Positions 1-7,598 of a DNA stretch of 35,589 bases are shown piece by piece (the stretch's first letter is position 1; each line of letters opens with the position of its first letter). The stretch is from positions 1 to 35,589 of IMG/VR virus record IMGVR_UViG_3300048556_000301; one strand, written 5' to 3'. Made by a program: the position numbers and the translations under genes. Origin of the DNA: a virus. The notes below the pieces were generated by a model that saw only the letters and a program-made list of their open reading frames with translations, was not told the origin of the DNA and ran no database searches.

Positions 1-32
1 GATATAAACCACATCAAGAAAAGGAATAAATT

Positions 33-131
33 ATGAGAGGCGGAAAAGGAATGAAGAAAAAACCAATGGTTCGCAAAATGGTCAAAAAGGCAGTTCCAGT
101 AAAGAAGAAAATGCCTAAAAAGAAAAAGTGA
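33..131 (+). CDS. 32-aa lysine-rich peptide
   Basis: A short ORF starts at ATG 33, preceded by AAGGAA at a plausible SD distance, and ends in a TGA that overlaps the GTG start of the next gene (GTGA, 128-131). Half of its residues are basic (14 Lys, 2 Arg) and there is no acidic residue, so it should bind nucleic acid or the capsid interior non-specifically. It heads a row of three very basic small proteins between portal (circularly) and scaffold. A DNA-condensing or packaged peptide is an inference; I recognise no family. Confidence 0.6.
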   Translation: MRGGKGMKKKPMVRKMVKKAVPVKKKMPKKKK

Positions 132-406
132 GTATTACTTACAGAGGAATAACTTTTGCCGGGTATTCCAAGCCCAAGCGAACACCCAACCATCCTAAAA
201 AATCCCATGTGGTTTTAGTTAAAGATGGTGGAAAAGATAAGATGATTCGCTTTGGTCAGCAGGGTGCAAAGACTGCCGGTAAACCAAAAAAAGGCGAGAG
301 TCAGGCGATGAAGAAAAAGCGGGCATCGTTCAAAGCTCGTCATGGCAAGAACATAGCCAAAGGTAAAACTTCGGCGGCCTATTGGGCAAACAAAGTGAAG
401 TGGTAA
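128..406 (+). CDS. Basic 92-aa protein with RARHG-type C-terminal motif
   Basis: GTG start at 128 overlaps the upstream stop by 4 bp, as expected for translational coupling. The protein is strongly basic. Its C-terminal third (about residues 63-92) contains SFKARHGKNIAKGK followed by SAAYWANKVKW. From memory, similar motifs recur at the C-terminus of small proteins in tailed phages and some large eukaryotic viruses, but I cannot give a function. The next gene starts one base after the stop. Nucleic-acid binding or a virion-internal role is inferred from charge and position only. Confidence 0.75.
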   Translation: MSITYRGITFAGYSKPKRTPNHPKKSHVVLVKDGGKDKMIRFGQQGAKTAGKPKKGESQAMKKKRASFKARHGKNIAKGKTSAAYWANKVKW

Positions 407-407
407 G

Positions 408-758
408 ATGCCCAAAGACGCTTGTTATAAAAAGGTAAAGGCTCGGGTAAAGGTATTCCCGAGTGCTCGAGCATCGCAACAGATTGCCAAGTGCCGTAAG
501 TCCAAGGGACAGGTTCGTAAGACTGCCAAGGGTACATCTTTAAAACGCTGGGGTGATGAGAAGTGGCAAGATACACGAACCGGTAAACCATGCGGACAGG
601 GCAAGTCGAATGAATATTGCCGGCCAACCAAAAGAGTCTCGAGTAAAACACCCAAGACAAAATCGGAGATGAGTAAAAGCCAACTAAAACGAAAGAAGGC
701 TGAGAAATCGAAGGTAGGAATGGGACGAAGAGTAAAACCTGTAAGAAGGAAAAAATGA
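408..758 (+). CDS. Basic 116-aa protein with CYxKVKAR / FPSARAS motif (DUF5872-like)
   Basis: Starts at ATG 408, one base after the previous stop, and overlaps the next gene by ATGA. The N-terminus reads DACYKKVKARVKVFPSARAS followed by IAKCRK. This motif is, to my recollection, characteristic of the small viral family DUF5872, found in phages and large DNA viruses; its function is unknown. The two Cys of the motif (residues 6 and 29) flank the conserved block. The C-terminal half is a Lys/Arg-rich tail ending KPVRRKK. It sits with two other basic proteins and a very acidic one (948-1151). Confidence 0.75.
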   Translation: MPKDACYKKVKARVKVFPSARASQQIAKCRKSKGQVRKTAKGTSLKRWGDEKWQDTRTGKPCGQGKSNEYCRPTKRVSSKTPKTKSEMSKSQLKRKKAEKSKVGMGRRVKPVRRKK

Positions 759-979
759 AATTAGGAGATGCAGTAGCCGGACTCGGAGAACAAACCGAGT
801 GGGTAGTGATTAAGGACTTTATTAAAGAACAGAGGGATATGTGCTTGGTGGATTTTCAGGACTATACTCATGTGGACAATCCGCAGAAGCTTGCCCGTCT
901 ATCGGGTGAGATTGCAGGACTGACTCGAATATTGGAGGCGTTGGACAATGCCGAAACTGACACCCCACCAGCAATTTAA
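755..979 (+). CDS. 74-aa helical hypothetical protein
   Basis: ATG 755 overlaps the upstream TGA by four bases. The protein has a mixed-charge, mainly helical composition (for example EWVVIKDFIKEQRD and KLARLSGEIAGLTRILEAL). It resembles short phage proteins often seen near portal and scaffold genes, but I do not recognise a family and see no catalytic motif. The next ORF begins inside its last 32 bases. Confidence 0.6.
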   Translation: MKLGDAVAGLGEQTEWVVIKDFIKEQRDMCLVDFQDYTHVDNPQKLARLSGEIAGLTRILEALDNAETDTPPAI

Positions 980-1151
980 AAACGCCCACAGGGCATTGAT
1001 TAATCGTTGGATTGAAGAATCCGACATCGCAGATACGGAGATCGCCAAGATCGCGATGGAGGATCTTGAGGAGTGGCTGGATGAGGATGTTGTCGATTTC
1101 GAGTGCGATATGGTGCTCGATGACGATGACGATGATGAAGAGGAAGGGTAA
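948..1151 (+). CDS. 67-aa highly acidic protein
   Basis: Starts at ATG 948 inside the preceding gene and ends in a run of Asp and Glu (six Asp then three Glu before a final Gly). The first half (PHQQFKNAHRALINRW) looks helical. The acidic tail is encoded by GAT/GAC repeats that also supply the start codons of the downstream nuclease in another frame. It could be a partner for the basic proteins just upstream or a DNA mimic; both are guesses. A start inside another gene and low complexity limit confidence. Confidence 0.55.
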   Translation: MPKLTPHQQFKNAHRALINRWIEESDIADTEIAKIAMEDLEEWLDEDVVDFECDMVLDDDDDDEEEG

Positions 1152-1554
1152 CCTCTACGAGCAGAAGTTTTTCTCGGAAGCCCTCGAGCATGGGCTGGAG
1201 GTCTTTGTGCCATTGGGCGATTATCTGCCACAGGACTGCCTGGTGATGAACACGGCAGGCAAGATATTTAAGATTCAGATAAAAGGGACTGAGAGTAAAT
1301 CGAAGGACAAGGCTCGGGGTGGATTGGGTCGTTATATGGTTACGACCTCGAGTGGATCGACCGGCAAAGAGTCGATAGACTGCACAAAAGTGGACATATT
1401 GGTGGCATATGTCGAAGATGAAGACATTTTTTATAACATCCCATGCATGGAATTAGACGGGGCCAAGAGGATCGGATTATATCCTCACAACCCTGAATCT
1501 AAAGCTAAGCACGAACAATTTAAGGACAACTGGAAAATTTTTCGGGTTACCTGA
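1135..1554 (+). CDS. PD-(D/E)XK endonuclease-like protein
   Basis: A 139-aa protein that looks like the small PD-(D/E)XK nuclease family exemplified by Pfam PDDEXK_5. It has E9 in GNLYEQ, PLGDYLPQDCLV with D34, and the KIQIKG strand with Q48 and K50, giving an E, D, QxK active site. The reading frame is open from 1012, but that extension is an out-of-frame shadow of the acidic gene. In-frame ATGs cluster at 1120, 1126, 1132 and 1135, all overlapping the previous stop, so the exact start is uncertain by up to five codons. The position between portal and scaffold suggests a role in DNA processing near packaging, but this is inferred. Confidence 0.8.
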   Translation: MKRKGNLYEQKFFSEALEHGLEVFVPLGDYLPQDCLVMNTAGKIFKIQIKGTESKSKDKARGGLGRYMVTTSSGSTGKESIDCTKVDILVAYVEDEDIFYNIPCMELDGAKRIGLYPHNPESKAKHEQFKDNWKIFRVT

Positions 1555-1572
1555 GAAAACTGCTTTTTAAAC

Positions 1573-1581
1573 TGCTATAAT
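1573..1581 (+). promoter_or_regulatory. Extended -10 promoter candidate for the capsid operon
   Basis: TGCTATAAT matches the extended -10 consensus TGnTATAAT exactly, about 20 bases after the nuclease stop and about 74 bases before the scaffold start. No good TTGACA lies 16-18 bp upstream, which extended -10 promoters can tolerate. Transcription would begin near 1588, immediately before a strong hairpin. Confidence 0.55.
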
Positions 1582-1589
1582 TGTCACTG

Positions 1590-1636
1590 GTGGAGCATAT
1601 CTGCTCCGCAGAGACAAGCAAGAGAGTGCGAACTCT
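1590..1636 (+). promoter_or_regulatory. 5' leader with two stem-loops before scaffold gene
   Basis: The first hairpin pairs GTGGAGCA (1590-1597) with TGCTCCGC (1602-1609) around loop TATC, eight pairs including one G-T. The second pairs AGAGT (1623-1627) with ACTCT (1632-1636) around GCGA, a GNRA tetraloop. Bases 1637-1654 before the ATG look unstructured. Stem-loops at the extreme 5' end stabilise phage late mRNAs in other systems; that role here is inferred. Confidence 0.5.
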
Positions 1637-1654
1637 ACAACAAACGCAGAAATT

Positions 1655-2689
1655 ATGGCAGAAACAGTTATTAGCGAGGCTCCGGCTGAACAATCGGGAG
1701 CAGAAAACAATCAAGTACGAGGCCCACTATCGGTGGAAGATTTGGCGGCATCCTTTGTCGAGCAGGTCGAAACGGATCAGGAGGCTCAACAGGCGGATGA
1801 GGCTAAAGCGGAAGTCACCGAGACTCCCGAAGAAGCAGAAGCATCTGCCGACCAGGAAGATGTTCTTTCACAGTCTGTAACCGAGTCTGACGAAGAGGAG
1901 GATGAGGGAGAGGATACCGAAGAGGAAGAGGTTGAAGAAGAGGTCGAGGAGGAAACTCCAAAGGCTCTCAAGAAAACTCTTAAACAGATTTCGCGTCTTA
2001 CTGCTCGAGCAAAATCAGCAGAAGAAACAGTCGAATCGCTCAAGAGTGAGATTCAAAACCTCAAGCAATCAGGAGGCAGTCAATCGCAACCGGCTCAACC
2101 CGAATTGGAGAACATTCAATCGTTTGAAGATTTGGAAAATTTAAAGCGGGAAGCACAAGCGGCCAAGAAGTTTGCACTTCAACATATAGGCAAGTCGTTC
2201 GTAGAGGTCGATGGCAAGGAATATTCGGATGATGACATTCGTAATATCCTTACCCAGGCTGACGAATACCTTACTGAAAAGATTCCTCAGAGGAGTGAGT
2301 ATCTAAGGGAAAAAAGCGAGTGGAGTAGAGATACAATCAACACCCATCCGTGGATGGATTCATCGAAAGATGATGATATATCCGAATCGCGAAGAGAAAC
2401 CTATAACCAGCTACGAGGCCAATACGGCAATGTACTGGACAACCTTCCCAATGGTGACTTTATCGCCGCAACTCTTGTCAGAGGCATTGAAGCATTGAAA
2501 AGCGAGCAATCCGCCAAGGCTCCCAAGAAGGTAGTCAAAAAGCGTAAGGCTCCACCTCCAACCGATGGAGGAGATGCATCCCCGCCAATCGAAAACTCGA
2601 CCACTCGGAAACAGAAAGAAAAGGCAAAAATCCTGGATCGTAAAGGACCACTCTCGGTTAACGATCTCGCCGCATTTCTAGCGGATTAA
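1655..2689 (+). CDS. Capsid scaffolding protein
   Basis: A 344-aa protein directly upstream of the major capsid gene. The N-terminal third is extremely acidic (Glu/Asp-rich around residues 60-105). A coiled-coil stretch follows (LKKTLKQISRLTARAKSAEE, then ETVESLKSEIQNLKQ), and a basic linker (PKKVVKKRKAPPP) lies near the C-terminus. Composition and position are those of podovirus-type scaffold or assembly proteins, which guide procapsid assembly and then exit. A nearly identical short motif occurs at both ends: GPLSVEDLAASF from residue 23 and GPLSVNDLAAFLAD at residues 331-344. No protease motif is seen. It is predicted to be co-transcribed with the capsid gene. Confidence 0.85.
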   Translation: MAETVISEAPAEQSGAENNQVRGPLSVEDLAASFVEQVETDQEAQQADEAKAEVTETPEEAEASADQEDVLSQSVTESDEEEDEGEDTEEEEVEEEVEEETPKALKKTLKQISRLTARAKSAEETVESLKSEIQNLKQSGGSQSQPAQPELENIQSFEDLENLKREAQAAKKFALQHIGKSFVEVDGKEYSDDDIRNILTQADEYLTEKIPQRSEYLREKSEWSRDTINTHPWMDSSKDDDISESRRETYNQLRGQYGNVLDNLPNGDFIAATLVRGIEALKSEQSAKAPKKVVKKRKAPPPTDGGDASPPIENSTTRKQKEKAKILDRKGPLSVNDLAAFLAD

Positions 2690-2719
2690 ATTTCTTAAAC
2701 TTCAAAATTATTTTTAAAA

Positions 2720-3754
2720 ATGCCAACTAACATTGCAACTTCCTATAATGTAACAAGTGCCAAAGGGGCCTTAGAGAATCTCGAAGGGTATCTGAAATCT
2801 GTCGAGCCAACAGAAACGCCGTTATATTCTACGCTATCACAATCAGCCGCTCCAAAGGCAACTCTCAACGAGTGGTTAGTAGACTCTCTAGCAGACCCTG
2901 AAATCGGTGGGGTAATCGACGGAAATGATCTCGATCTTTCTACTGCTCAAAACTTAATCGACACTCGTGCAAGATTACATAATCGTGTGCAGACATTCCG
3001 CGACTACTTTGCGGTATCTCGTCAAGCTGAGATGATTGATGTCGCTCCTAATGGACAGGGTGGATTATTTGCCGCTTCCAAAGCAAAATCACTTATTCAG
3101 CTTAAACGCTCTATTGAAACTGCTATCGGATCAGGAAATGATCAGAGTGCAGGTTCAGGTGTAGCCGCCTCGACCCTTTGTGGGTTAGGGATTTGGTCTG
3201 ACCCAAGTGCGACCGGAAATACATATGATACAAGTGCCAAACAAGCATTCCGTGCAGTTAGTGGATCGCGCGTATCTCTTGGTTCTTTAACTGAGTCAGC
3301 TCTTCGCGGATTACTTCAGGCAGTTTACACTGCTAGTGGTGCTAAAGGTTCCTACAAATTGTATGCTGGACCGGCTGTCATGGCGGCTATCACAGATTAC
3401 ACCCGTGCCGCAGTTACCAACAATCCTGTTTACAGTTTCACTCAAGATGTAAGTGGTAAGACATTAGTCGGATCAGTTCTTCATTATGTTTCAGACTGGG
3501 GCAGTATCGATATTATTCCTGACCTCTTTTTGGGTCGCGTGAATGGATCGGCTTCCGGTACTGACACTGTTGAAGGTACAGTAAACACGGATCGTGCTTA
3601 CTTAATTCCTGACGATGACACTGTTTCCCTCAAGTTCCTTGAAGGCATTTCCGTAGTGGATCTTCCTGACAACGGAGGTGGAAAGAGAGCATTCTCTGAG
3701 TGTATGGCTACACTTCGCGTAGGTAATCCAAGAGCTTTGGGGTCAATCGTTTAA
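2720..3754 (+). CDS. Major capsid protein (SU10/DUF5309-like)
   Basis: A 344-aa protein between scaffold and connector genes, followed by a strong terminator. The C-terminal pattern DRAYLIPDDDTVSLKFLEG, the N-terminal ETPLYSTLSQSAAPK and the overall length agree with the HK97-fold major capsid family I know as the SU10-like or DUF5309 group. The start ATG 2720 follows an AT-rich leader without an SD. It should assemble into the icosahedral head on the scaffold encoded just upstream. No decoration domain or prohead-protease cleavage site is apparent. Confidence 0.9.
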   Translation: MPTNIATSYNVTSAKGALENLEGYLKSVEPTETPLYSTLSQSAAPKATLNEWLVDSLADPEIGGVIDGNDLDLSTAQNLIDTRARLHNRVQTFRDYFAVSRQAEMIDVAPNGQGGLFAASKAKSLIQLKRSIETAIGSGNDQSAGSGVAASTLCGLGIWSDPSATGNTYDTSAKQAFRAVSGSRVSLGSLTESALRGLLQAVYTASGAKGSYKLYAGPAVMAAITDYTRAAVTNNPVYSFTQDVSGKTLVGSVLHYVSDWGSIDIIPDLFLGRVNGSASGTDTVEGTVNTDRAYLIPDDDTVSLKFLEGISVVDLPDNGGGKRAFSECMATLRVGNPRALGSIV

Positions 3755-3789
3755 AACACTTCGGGTTTATTATTGATCATGTTGTTATT

Positions 3790-3826
3790 GGGGAGCCGGT
3801 TTAGGGTTAGACCGGCTCCCCTTTTT
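3790..3826 (+). terminator. Intrinsic terminator after major capsid gene
   Basis: An 11-bp perfect stem, GGGGAGCCGGT (3790-3800) paired with ACCGGCTCCCC (3811-3821), encloses a 10-nt loop and is followed by TTTTT (3822-3826). This is the clearest rho-independent terminator in the window and closes the scaffold-capsid unit. Confidence 0.9.
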
Positions 3827-3834
3827 CCATTTAA

Positions 3835-4143
3835 ATGAGTCTAAATATCATCGTAAGGGGAGGTAAGAAAAGCAGATCGTCACAGGACGAAATCGCTTAT
3901 TATCTTCGTAAGCATAACGAGCAAGCCGCAGTCAATGAAAAGGCTGGGTATGCACAACGCCAAAAGCAGGCCCGCAAGGCCGCCAAAGCGTTTGAAGGAG
4001 GCAAAGGTGACCTCCGACTTGCTCGGGTAACAGACTTAACCACATATGTCCGCCATGAGCAGGAAAGACCTGGATGCTGGGCAGACAAAGGATTCCGTAA
4101 GGACTTCGAGAAATCAAACCCCGAGTGCAAAGTTAAACACTAA
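3835..4143 (+). CDS. 102-aa basic hypothetical protein
   Basis: ATG 3835 lies only nine bases after the terminator T-tract and has no visible SD. The protein is basic and probably helical in the middle (QRQKQARKAAKAFEGGKGD), with a conserved-looking C-terminus containing PGCWADKGFRKDF and NPECKVKH. Two Cys lie in that C-terminal part. Its position between capsid and connectors suggests a minor head or completion protein, but I recognise no family. Confidence 0.65.
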   Translation: MSLNIIVRGGKKSRSSQDEIAYYLRKHNEQAAVNEKAGYAQRQKQARKAAKAFEGGKGDLRLARVTDLTTYVRHEQERPGCWADKGFRKDFEKSNPECKVKH

Positions 4144-4155
4144 TTATTTTATATT

Positions 4156-4899
4156 ATGGCAAATTACGCGACCGCAACTTACTCTCAGTTAAAATCTAGA
4201 TTTCAGGCTTTAGCTGGACTAGAATCACTTCAAACTACTGATGCAAGTTTCCTTCGAGATTTAGTAAATCGAAGGGCTAGACTTGCTCACGAACGATATC
4301 CCTGGCCTCAGTTCACCATAATTGGTGAAAGCGTGGCAGTGGTGACTTCAGATGCAAATCGTCTTCGCGTCTACGGGACATCTAATAAATTGGATAACGA
4401 TGCCAATGTTGTTTTCCGTATTCATAAGGCTGATCCATCGTCCACCAGGTATCCTGAAGAATATACATTTTTTACAGAATTAGATTCCGGCGGATATCCA
4501 AGTGTAAAAATCATTGAACCAACAGCATTGAATGGAGTGAATGTTTTTGTCACCTATCGTAAAGATTTGCGTGGGGAGATAAATTCGGGATCAGCAACTT
4601 CAGGATACTATGGTGATGAGGCCGGAGATGAATCCGATGTACCAAACTTTCTTTTGGACTACTTGGTGCAGGGCAGTTATGCCGATTTCCTTCGTGGAGA
4701 CGGCCAGACAGAAAAGGCGATGGTAGAAGAGCAAAATGCTGAAATGATTTTGGTAAAAGAAATCGACATGGTTCGTGAACAAGGTCGGCAATTTAGAAAT
4801 GACATTCTTCAATATCGTGCTCCATCCCAATTCCGTAGACACAACATTCAGGCAGGTGGATCACCTGTAGCCGGTGCTGGTGTGGATAATGTTCAATAA
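4156..4899 (+). CDS. Head-tail connector/adaptor-like protein, copy 1
   Basis: A 247-aa protein beginning with a helical segment (TYSQLKSRFQALAGLE) and carrying VPNFLLDYLVQGSYADFLRG then DGQTEKAM from about residue 162. The same block is present in the next gene, so the two are paralogues. Position directly after the capsid gene and the helical N- and C-termini fit adaptor proteins that join portal to tail in podoviruses (compare T7 tail tubular protein A). I cannot confirm the family by sequence alone. The C-terminal 30 residues are Gly/Ala-rich and probably flexible. The start follows an AT-rich leader without SD. Confidence 0.65.
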   Translation: MANYATATYSQLKSRFQALAGLESLQTTDASFLRDLVNRRARLAHERYPWPQFTIIGESVAVVTSDANRLRVYGTSNKLDNDANVVFRIHKADPSSTRYPEEYTFFTELDSGGYPSVKIIEPTALNGVNVFVTYRKDLRGEINSGSATSGYYGDEAGDESDVPNFLLDYLVQGSYADFLRGDGQTEKAMVEEQNAEMILVKEIDMVREQGRQFRNDILQYRAPSQFRRHNIQAGGSPVAGAGVDNVQ

Positions 4900-4905
4900 T
4901 TATTG

Positions 4906-5541
4906 ATGGCAAGAACCGTTACATTTGAGTCGCTTGAAAAACGCTTTAAAATGGCGGCAGGTTTGGCGACTTTAACTGAAGTAGATGAGTTTTTCTTCAA
5001 GGAATCTTTAAACAGTCGAGCACAGACAGCCTGGCATCGTTGTAAATGGCCTGAACTGCTCAAACTGGTAGAGAAGTCAGTCGGATCGACTACTAATCCC
5101 ACAGCAGACAAGGCAGTACAGATCGACAATGATTTAAATATCATGGAGATCCACCAGGTTTATACGAAGAATCCATTCACAGACAGCACGGCGGTATTGT
5201 TAGATTTTAAACTACTGGACGGATACTTGATTCTACAGGCAAACAGTTCGGTCACATCTGTCTTTATTGTAGGGACCGCAGTTCGCCCAACTTATGGAAA
5301 GGATGCAGGAGAGGAATCGAATGTGCCTGACTTTTTAGCTAACTACCTGGTGGCCGGCGGACTCAGCGACTTTCTTCGTGGAGACGGACAGACAGAGGCC
5401 GCTATGCAGGAAGAGAATAGAGCGGAAGAATATCTCGCACTGGAAATTGATCGGGCAGAACGCCTGCAATCGCAAAACAAAATAACCTTTAACACTTATC
5501 CGAGCTACTCGTTCGGCATTTCAGTTTTAACCACATCATAA
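4906..5541 (+). CDS. Head-tail connector/adaptor-like protein, copy 2
   Basis: Paralogue of the preceding gene. The segment VPDFLANYLVAGGLSDFLRG followed by DGQTEAAMQEENRAEEYLAL (from about residue 139) aligns without gaps to the equivalent block upstream, and the N-termini share the ESLEKRFKMAAGLATL / SQLKSRFQALAGLESL pattern. A TTG at 4903 could add one codon, but ATG 4906 is preferred. The central region is divergent. Tandem duplication followed by specialisation is the simplest reading, for example two rings of a connector or an adaptor plus a tail-tube component. Confidence 0.65.
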   Translation: MARTVTFESLEKRFKMAAGLATLTEVDEFFFKESLNSRAQTAWHRCKWPELLKLVEKSVGSTTNPTADKAVQIDNDLNIMEIHQVYTKNPFTDSTAVLLDFKLLDGYLILQANSSVTSVFIVGTAVRPTYGKDAGEESNVPDFLANYLVAGGLSDFLRGDGQTEAAMQEENRAEEYLALEIDRAERLQSQNKITFNTYPSYSFGISVLTTS

Positions 5542-5542
5542 A

Positions 5543-5803
5543 ATGGGCATATCATCATTCAATATTCAGAACAGCATGGGAGCAAATGGTTGCACCTATG
5601 TTAACGGCACAGGAGCAACTACAGGCGACTTCATCGCAGTTCAGTTCACTGAGGATTCAGTGTTAGGAGCAATTACGGGACAAATGGATAATTCGTCCGA
5701 CTTGGTTGGTGATTATATTACCTTCAGCCAGGGTCAGGTTTTGTATTTACCATTCACCAGCATAACTCTTTCGAGTGGTAGTGCGATCCTCTACAAGGCT
5801 TAA
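5543..5803 (+). CDS. 86-aa beta-rich structural protein
   Basis: Begins one base after the previous stop. The protein is rich in Gly, Ser, Thr and Val with alternating hydrophobic residues (FIAVQFTEDSVLGAITGQM, then VLYLPFTSITLSSGSAIL), as in small beta-sandwich head or tail decoration proteins. I recall similar short proteins beside connector genes in other phages but cannot name the family. It has no charged patch or catalytic motif. Confidence 0.6.
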   Translation: MGISSFNIQNSMGANGCTYVNGTGATTGDFIAVQFTEDSVLGAITGQMDNSSDLVGDYITFSQGQVLYLPFTSITLSSGSAILYKA

Positions 5804-5806
5804 ATA

Positions 5807-6019
5807 ATGCCTTACTTCGGTCTAGGACTTCACATAGGTGATTATGATCCCGACTCAGTGGTCGGACCTGTCATTGATGGAGTTCTTCGAACTGAGGCTG
5901 GAGCATTTTTACAAACAGAGGCTGGAGCATTCATTCGATTTGAAATTCCACCTTATTTATCCACCGAGGCAGACGAAGTCTTACTTACCGAACTAAGCGA
6001 ACCAATCTTAACTAATTAA
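5807..6019 (+). CDS. 70-aa protein with TEAGAF repeats
   Basis: Three bases after the previous stop. The protein contains a direct repeat, LRTEAGAF then LQTEAGAF (about residues 27-42), followed by degenerate copies LSTEADEVL and LLTELSE. Each copy is about 8 residues, so it may form a small repetitive beta structure. It lies at the head of the fibre genes. Function unknown; a short fibre or decoration peptide is possible. Confidence 0.55.
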   Translation: MPYFGLGLHIGDYDPDSVVGPVIDGVLRTEAGAFLQTEAGAFIRFEIPPYLSTEADEVLLTELSEPILTN

Positions 6020-6024
6020 ATAAA

Positions 6025-6813
6025 ATGGCTAATAAAAAAATAACTGATCTCAGTGATCTTCCATCACCCGCCGGGGCAGATGTTTTACCAATCGTTGACG
6101 ATGTAAGCGGATCACCAGTAACTAAAAAAGTAACTGTAAATAATTTAATAGCACTTGCCCCCCAAGGTGACCTAATCGCAAGCAACAATCTTAGCGATGT
6201 GGCGAGTGTAGCGACTGCCCGCACCAATCTCGGTTTAGGCGATGCGGCCACTAAGACTGTTGGAACATCAAATGGTAATGTAGTAGCTTTAGATTCGACA
6301 GGATTACCCGCAGTAGATGGTAGTCAGTTAACAGGCATAACAGCGACCGATAGCACAAAATTAGCTATCGCAAGCAATCTATCAGACTTGAACAATGCAG
6401 CGACTGCCCGCGCCAATCTCGGTTTAGGTGATGTGGCTACCAAGACAGTAGGTACAGCCGACACAAATGTGATCGCGGTATCAAGCGGTACGGTTGACCT
6501 GGGCGGTAATAAGCTCGAAGACTTTGACGCATCTATTAACGAGCAGACAGGAACCACCTACACGCTAGTAGCGGGAGACAACGGAAAGGTGATTAAGTTC
6601 ACCAACGGATCTGCAATTACGCTTACCCTGCCAAGCGGATTAGGCGAAGGATTCAACTGTACAGTCATACAATACGGAGCAGGGCAGATTACCTTTTCAG
6701 GAACTTTCTATAATCAGTCATCGCACACAAAGACCGCAGGGCAGTACGCTGTGACGGGATTGATCAGTTGCGTGGCAGATTCATTCGTTCTAGCGGGCGA
6801 TACAGCTTCCTAA
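6025..6813 (+). CDS. Tail fibre protein with NLGLGD repeats
   Basis: A 262-aa protein with two copies of a fibre repeat, ATARTNLGLGDAATKTVGT from residue 63 and ATARANLGLGDVATKTVGT from residue 126, a 63-residue period. Such NLGLGDxATK repeats are typical of the shafts of trimeric phage tail fibres. The C-terminal part (from about residue 175: GTTYTLVAGDNGKVIKFT, then ITLTLP) looks like a beta-rich tip domain. It probably contributes to host attachment. The following gene encodes a lectin-like protein, so the two may form one adhesion apparatus. Confidence 0.8.
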   Translation: MANKKITDLSDLPSPAGADVLPIVDDVSGSPVTKKVTVNNLIALAPQGDLIASNNLSDVASVATARTNLGLGDAATKTVGTSNGNVVALDSTGLPAVDGSQLTGITATDSTKLAIASNLSDLNNAATARANLGLGDVATKTVGTADTNVIAVSSGTVDLGGNKLEDFDASINEQTGTTYTLVAGDNGKVIKFTNGSAITLTLPSGLGEGFNCTVIQYGAGQITFSGTFYNQSSHTKTAGQYAVTGLISCVADSFVLAGDTAS

Positions 6814-6818
6814 GTCCG

Positions 6819-7589
6819 ATGACTTTCATACTTCCAAGTTTCGGAGCCTCGGCTATATCCGCAGTACCTGGTGGTGGCGGTGGTGCTTCGTTTTCGAACG
6901 GGTATGCACTCAGCTTTGATGGGGTTGATGACTATGTAACAATGGGCGCGCCAAGTTCTTTGGATATTACAGGCGATATGACGCTTTCGATTTGGGTCAA
7001 TACTAATCAAAACACTCAGTATACAGCGTTATTCTCAAAGCGTAACGGATCGGGGAGACAGTTTTACTTTTATCTTAGAAACGATAGTGTGAATAAGAAT
7101 TTAAGTTTACAGACAGAACCTTCAGGAGGTTCATTGTCTTCGATGAATACTTCGGGTAATCCCGTTACATTGAACACATGGCATCATGTTGCCGCAGTCA
7201 TAAACTCAGGAGTAACCAATGGTACTACAATCTATGTAGATGGTAATGCGGTAGGGACAGGTACTATGACGCTAGGAAGCAATTCTACCGCACCTTTAAT
7301 TATAGGTTCTTCGACAGGAACAGGAAACTTCTTTGAGGGGCTACTTGATGAAGCTGCGATTTTTAATTCTGCACTGTCAACTTCGGATGTGGCTACTTTG
7401 TACAACAGCGGAGTACCCGGAGATATATCATCATTGAGTCCTCTCGGATGGTGGAGAATGGGCGATAACGAAAGCGGAACAGGCACAACTATTACTGACC
7501 AAGGAAGCGGAGGAAACGACGGTACGCTTACAAACGGACCTACCTACCACGATTTAAGCACAGCACCTGACAGCATCTATGTTGCGTAA
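6819..7589 (+). CDS. LamG/concanavalin A-like lectin fibre protein
   Basis: A 256-aa protein starting at ATG 6819, just after the fibre stop. The frame is open from 6768, but that extension overlaps the fibre gene. A short hydrophobic and glycine-rich N-terminus (AVPGGGGGASF) is followed by a laminin-G-like domain: YALSFDGVDDYVTMGAPSSL, MTLSIWVN, NTWHHVAAVI and GLLDEAAIFNSALS. These are hallmarks of the LamG/ConA-like jelly-roll family, which binds carbohydrate. It ends with a WWRMGD segment usual for this family. Likely role: receptor (polysaccharide) binding at the virion surface. Confidence 0.85.
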   Translation: MTFILPSFGASAISAVPGGGGGASFSNGYALSFDGVDDYVTMGAPSSLDITGDMTLSIWVNTNQNTQYTALFSKRNGSGRQFYFYLRNDSVNKNLSLQTEPSGGSLSSMNTSGNPVTLNTWHHVAAVINSGVTNGTTIYVDGNAVGTGTMTLGSNSTAPLIIGSSTGTGNFFEGLLDEAAIFNSALSTSDVATLYNSGVPGDISSLSPLGWWRMGDNESGTGTTITDQGSGGNDGTLTNGPTYHDLSTAPDSIYVA

Positions 7590-7598
7590 TTAATAATT

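Noticed and set aside
1786-2043. Minus-strand poly-Ser ORF opposite the scaffold gene
   Set aside because: It is the mirror of GAA/GAG-rich codons of an acidic protein; low complexity and no start signal.
4881-4889. Inverted perfect DnaA box TGTGGATAA
   Set aside because: Lies inside a connector coding sequence; about one match per genome is expected by chance.
6768-6818. Longer N-terminus for the LamG protein
   Set aside because: The extension lies within the fibre gene and reads as Arg/Ser-rich out-of-frame sequence; ATG 6819 fits the gene spacing.
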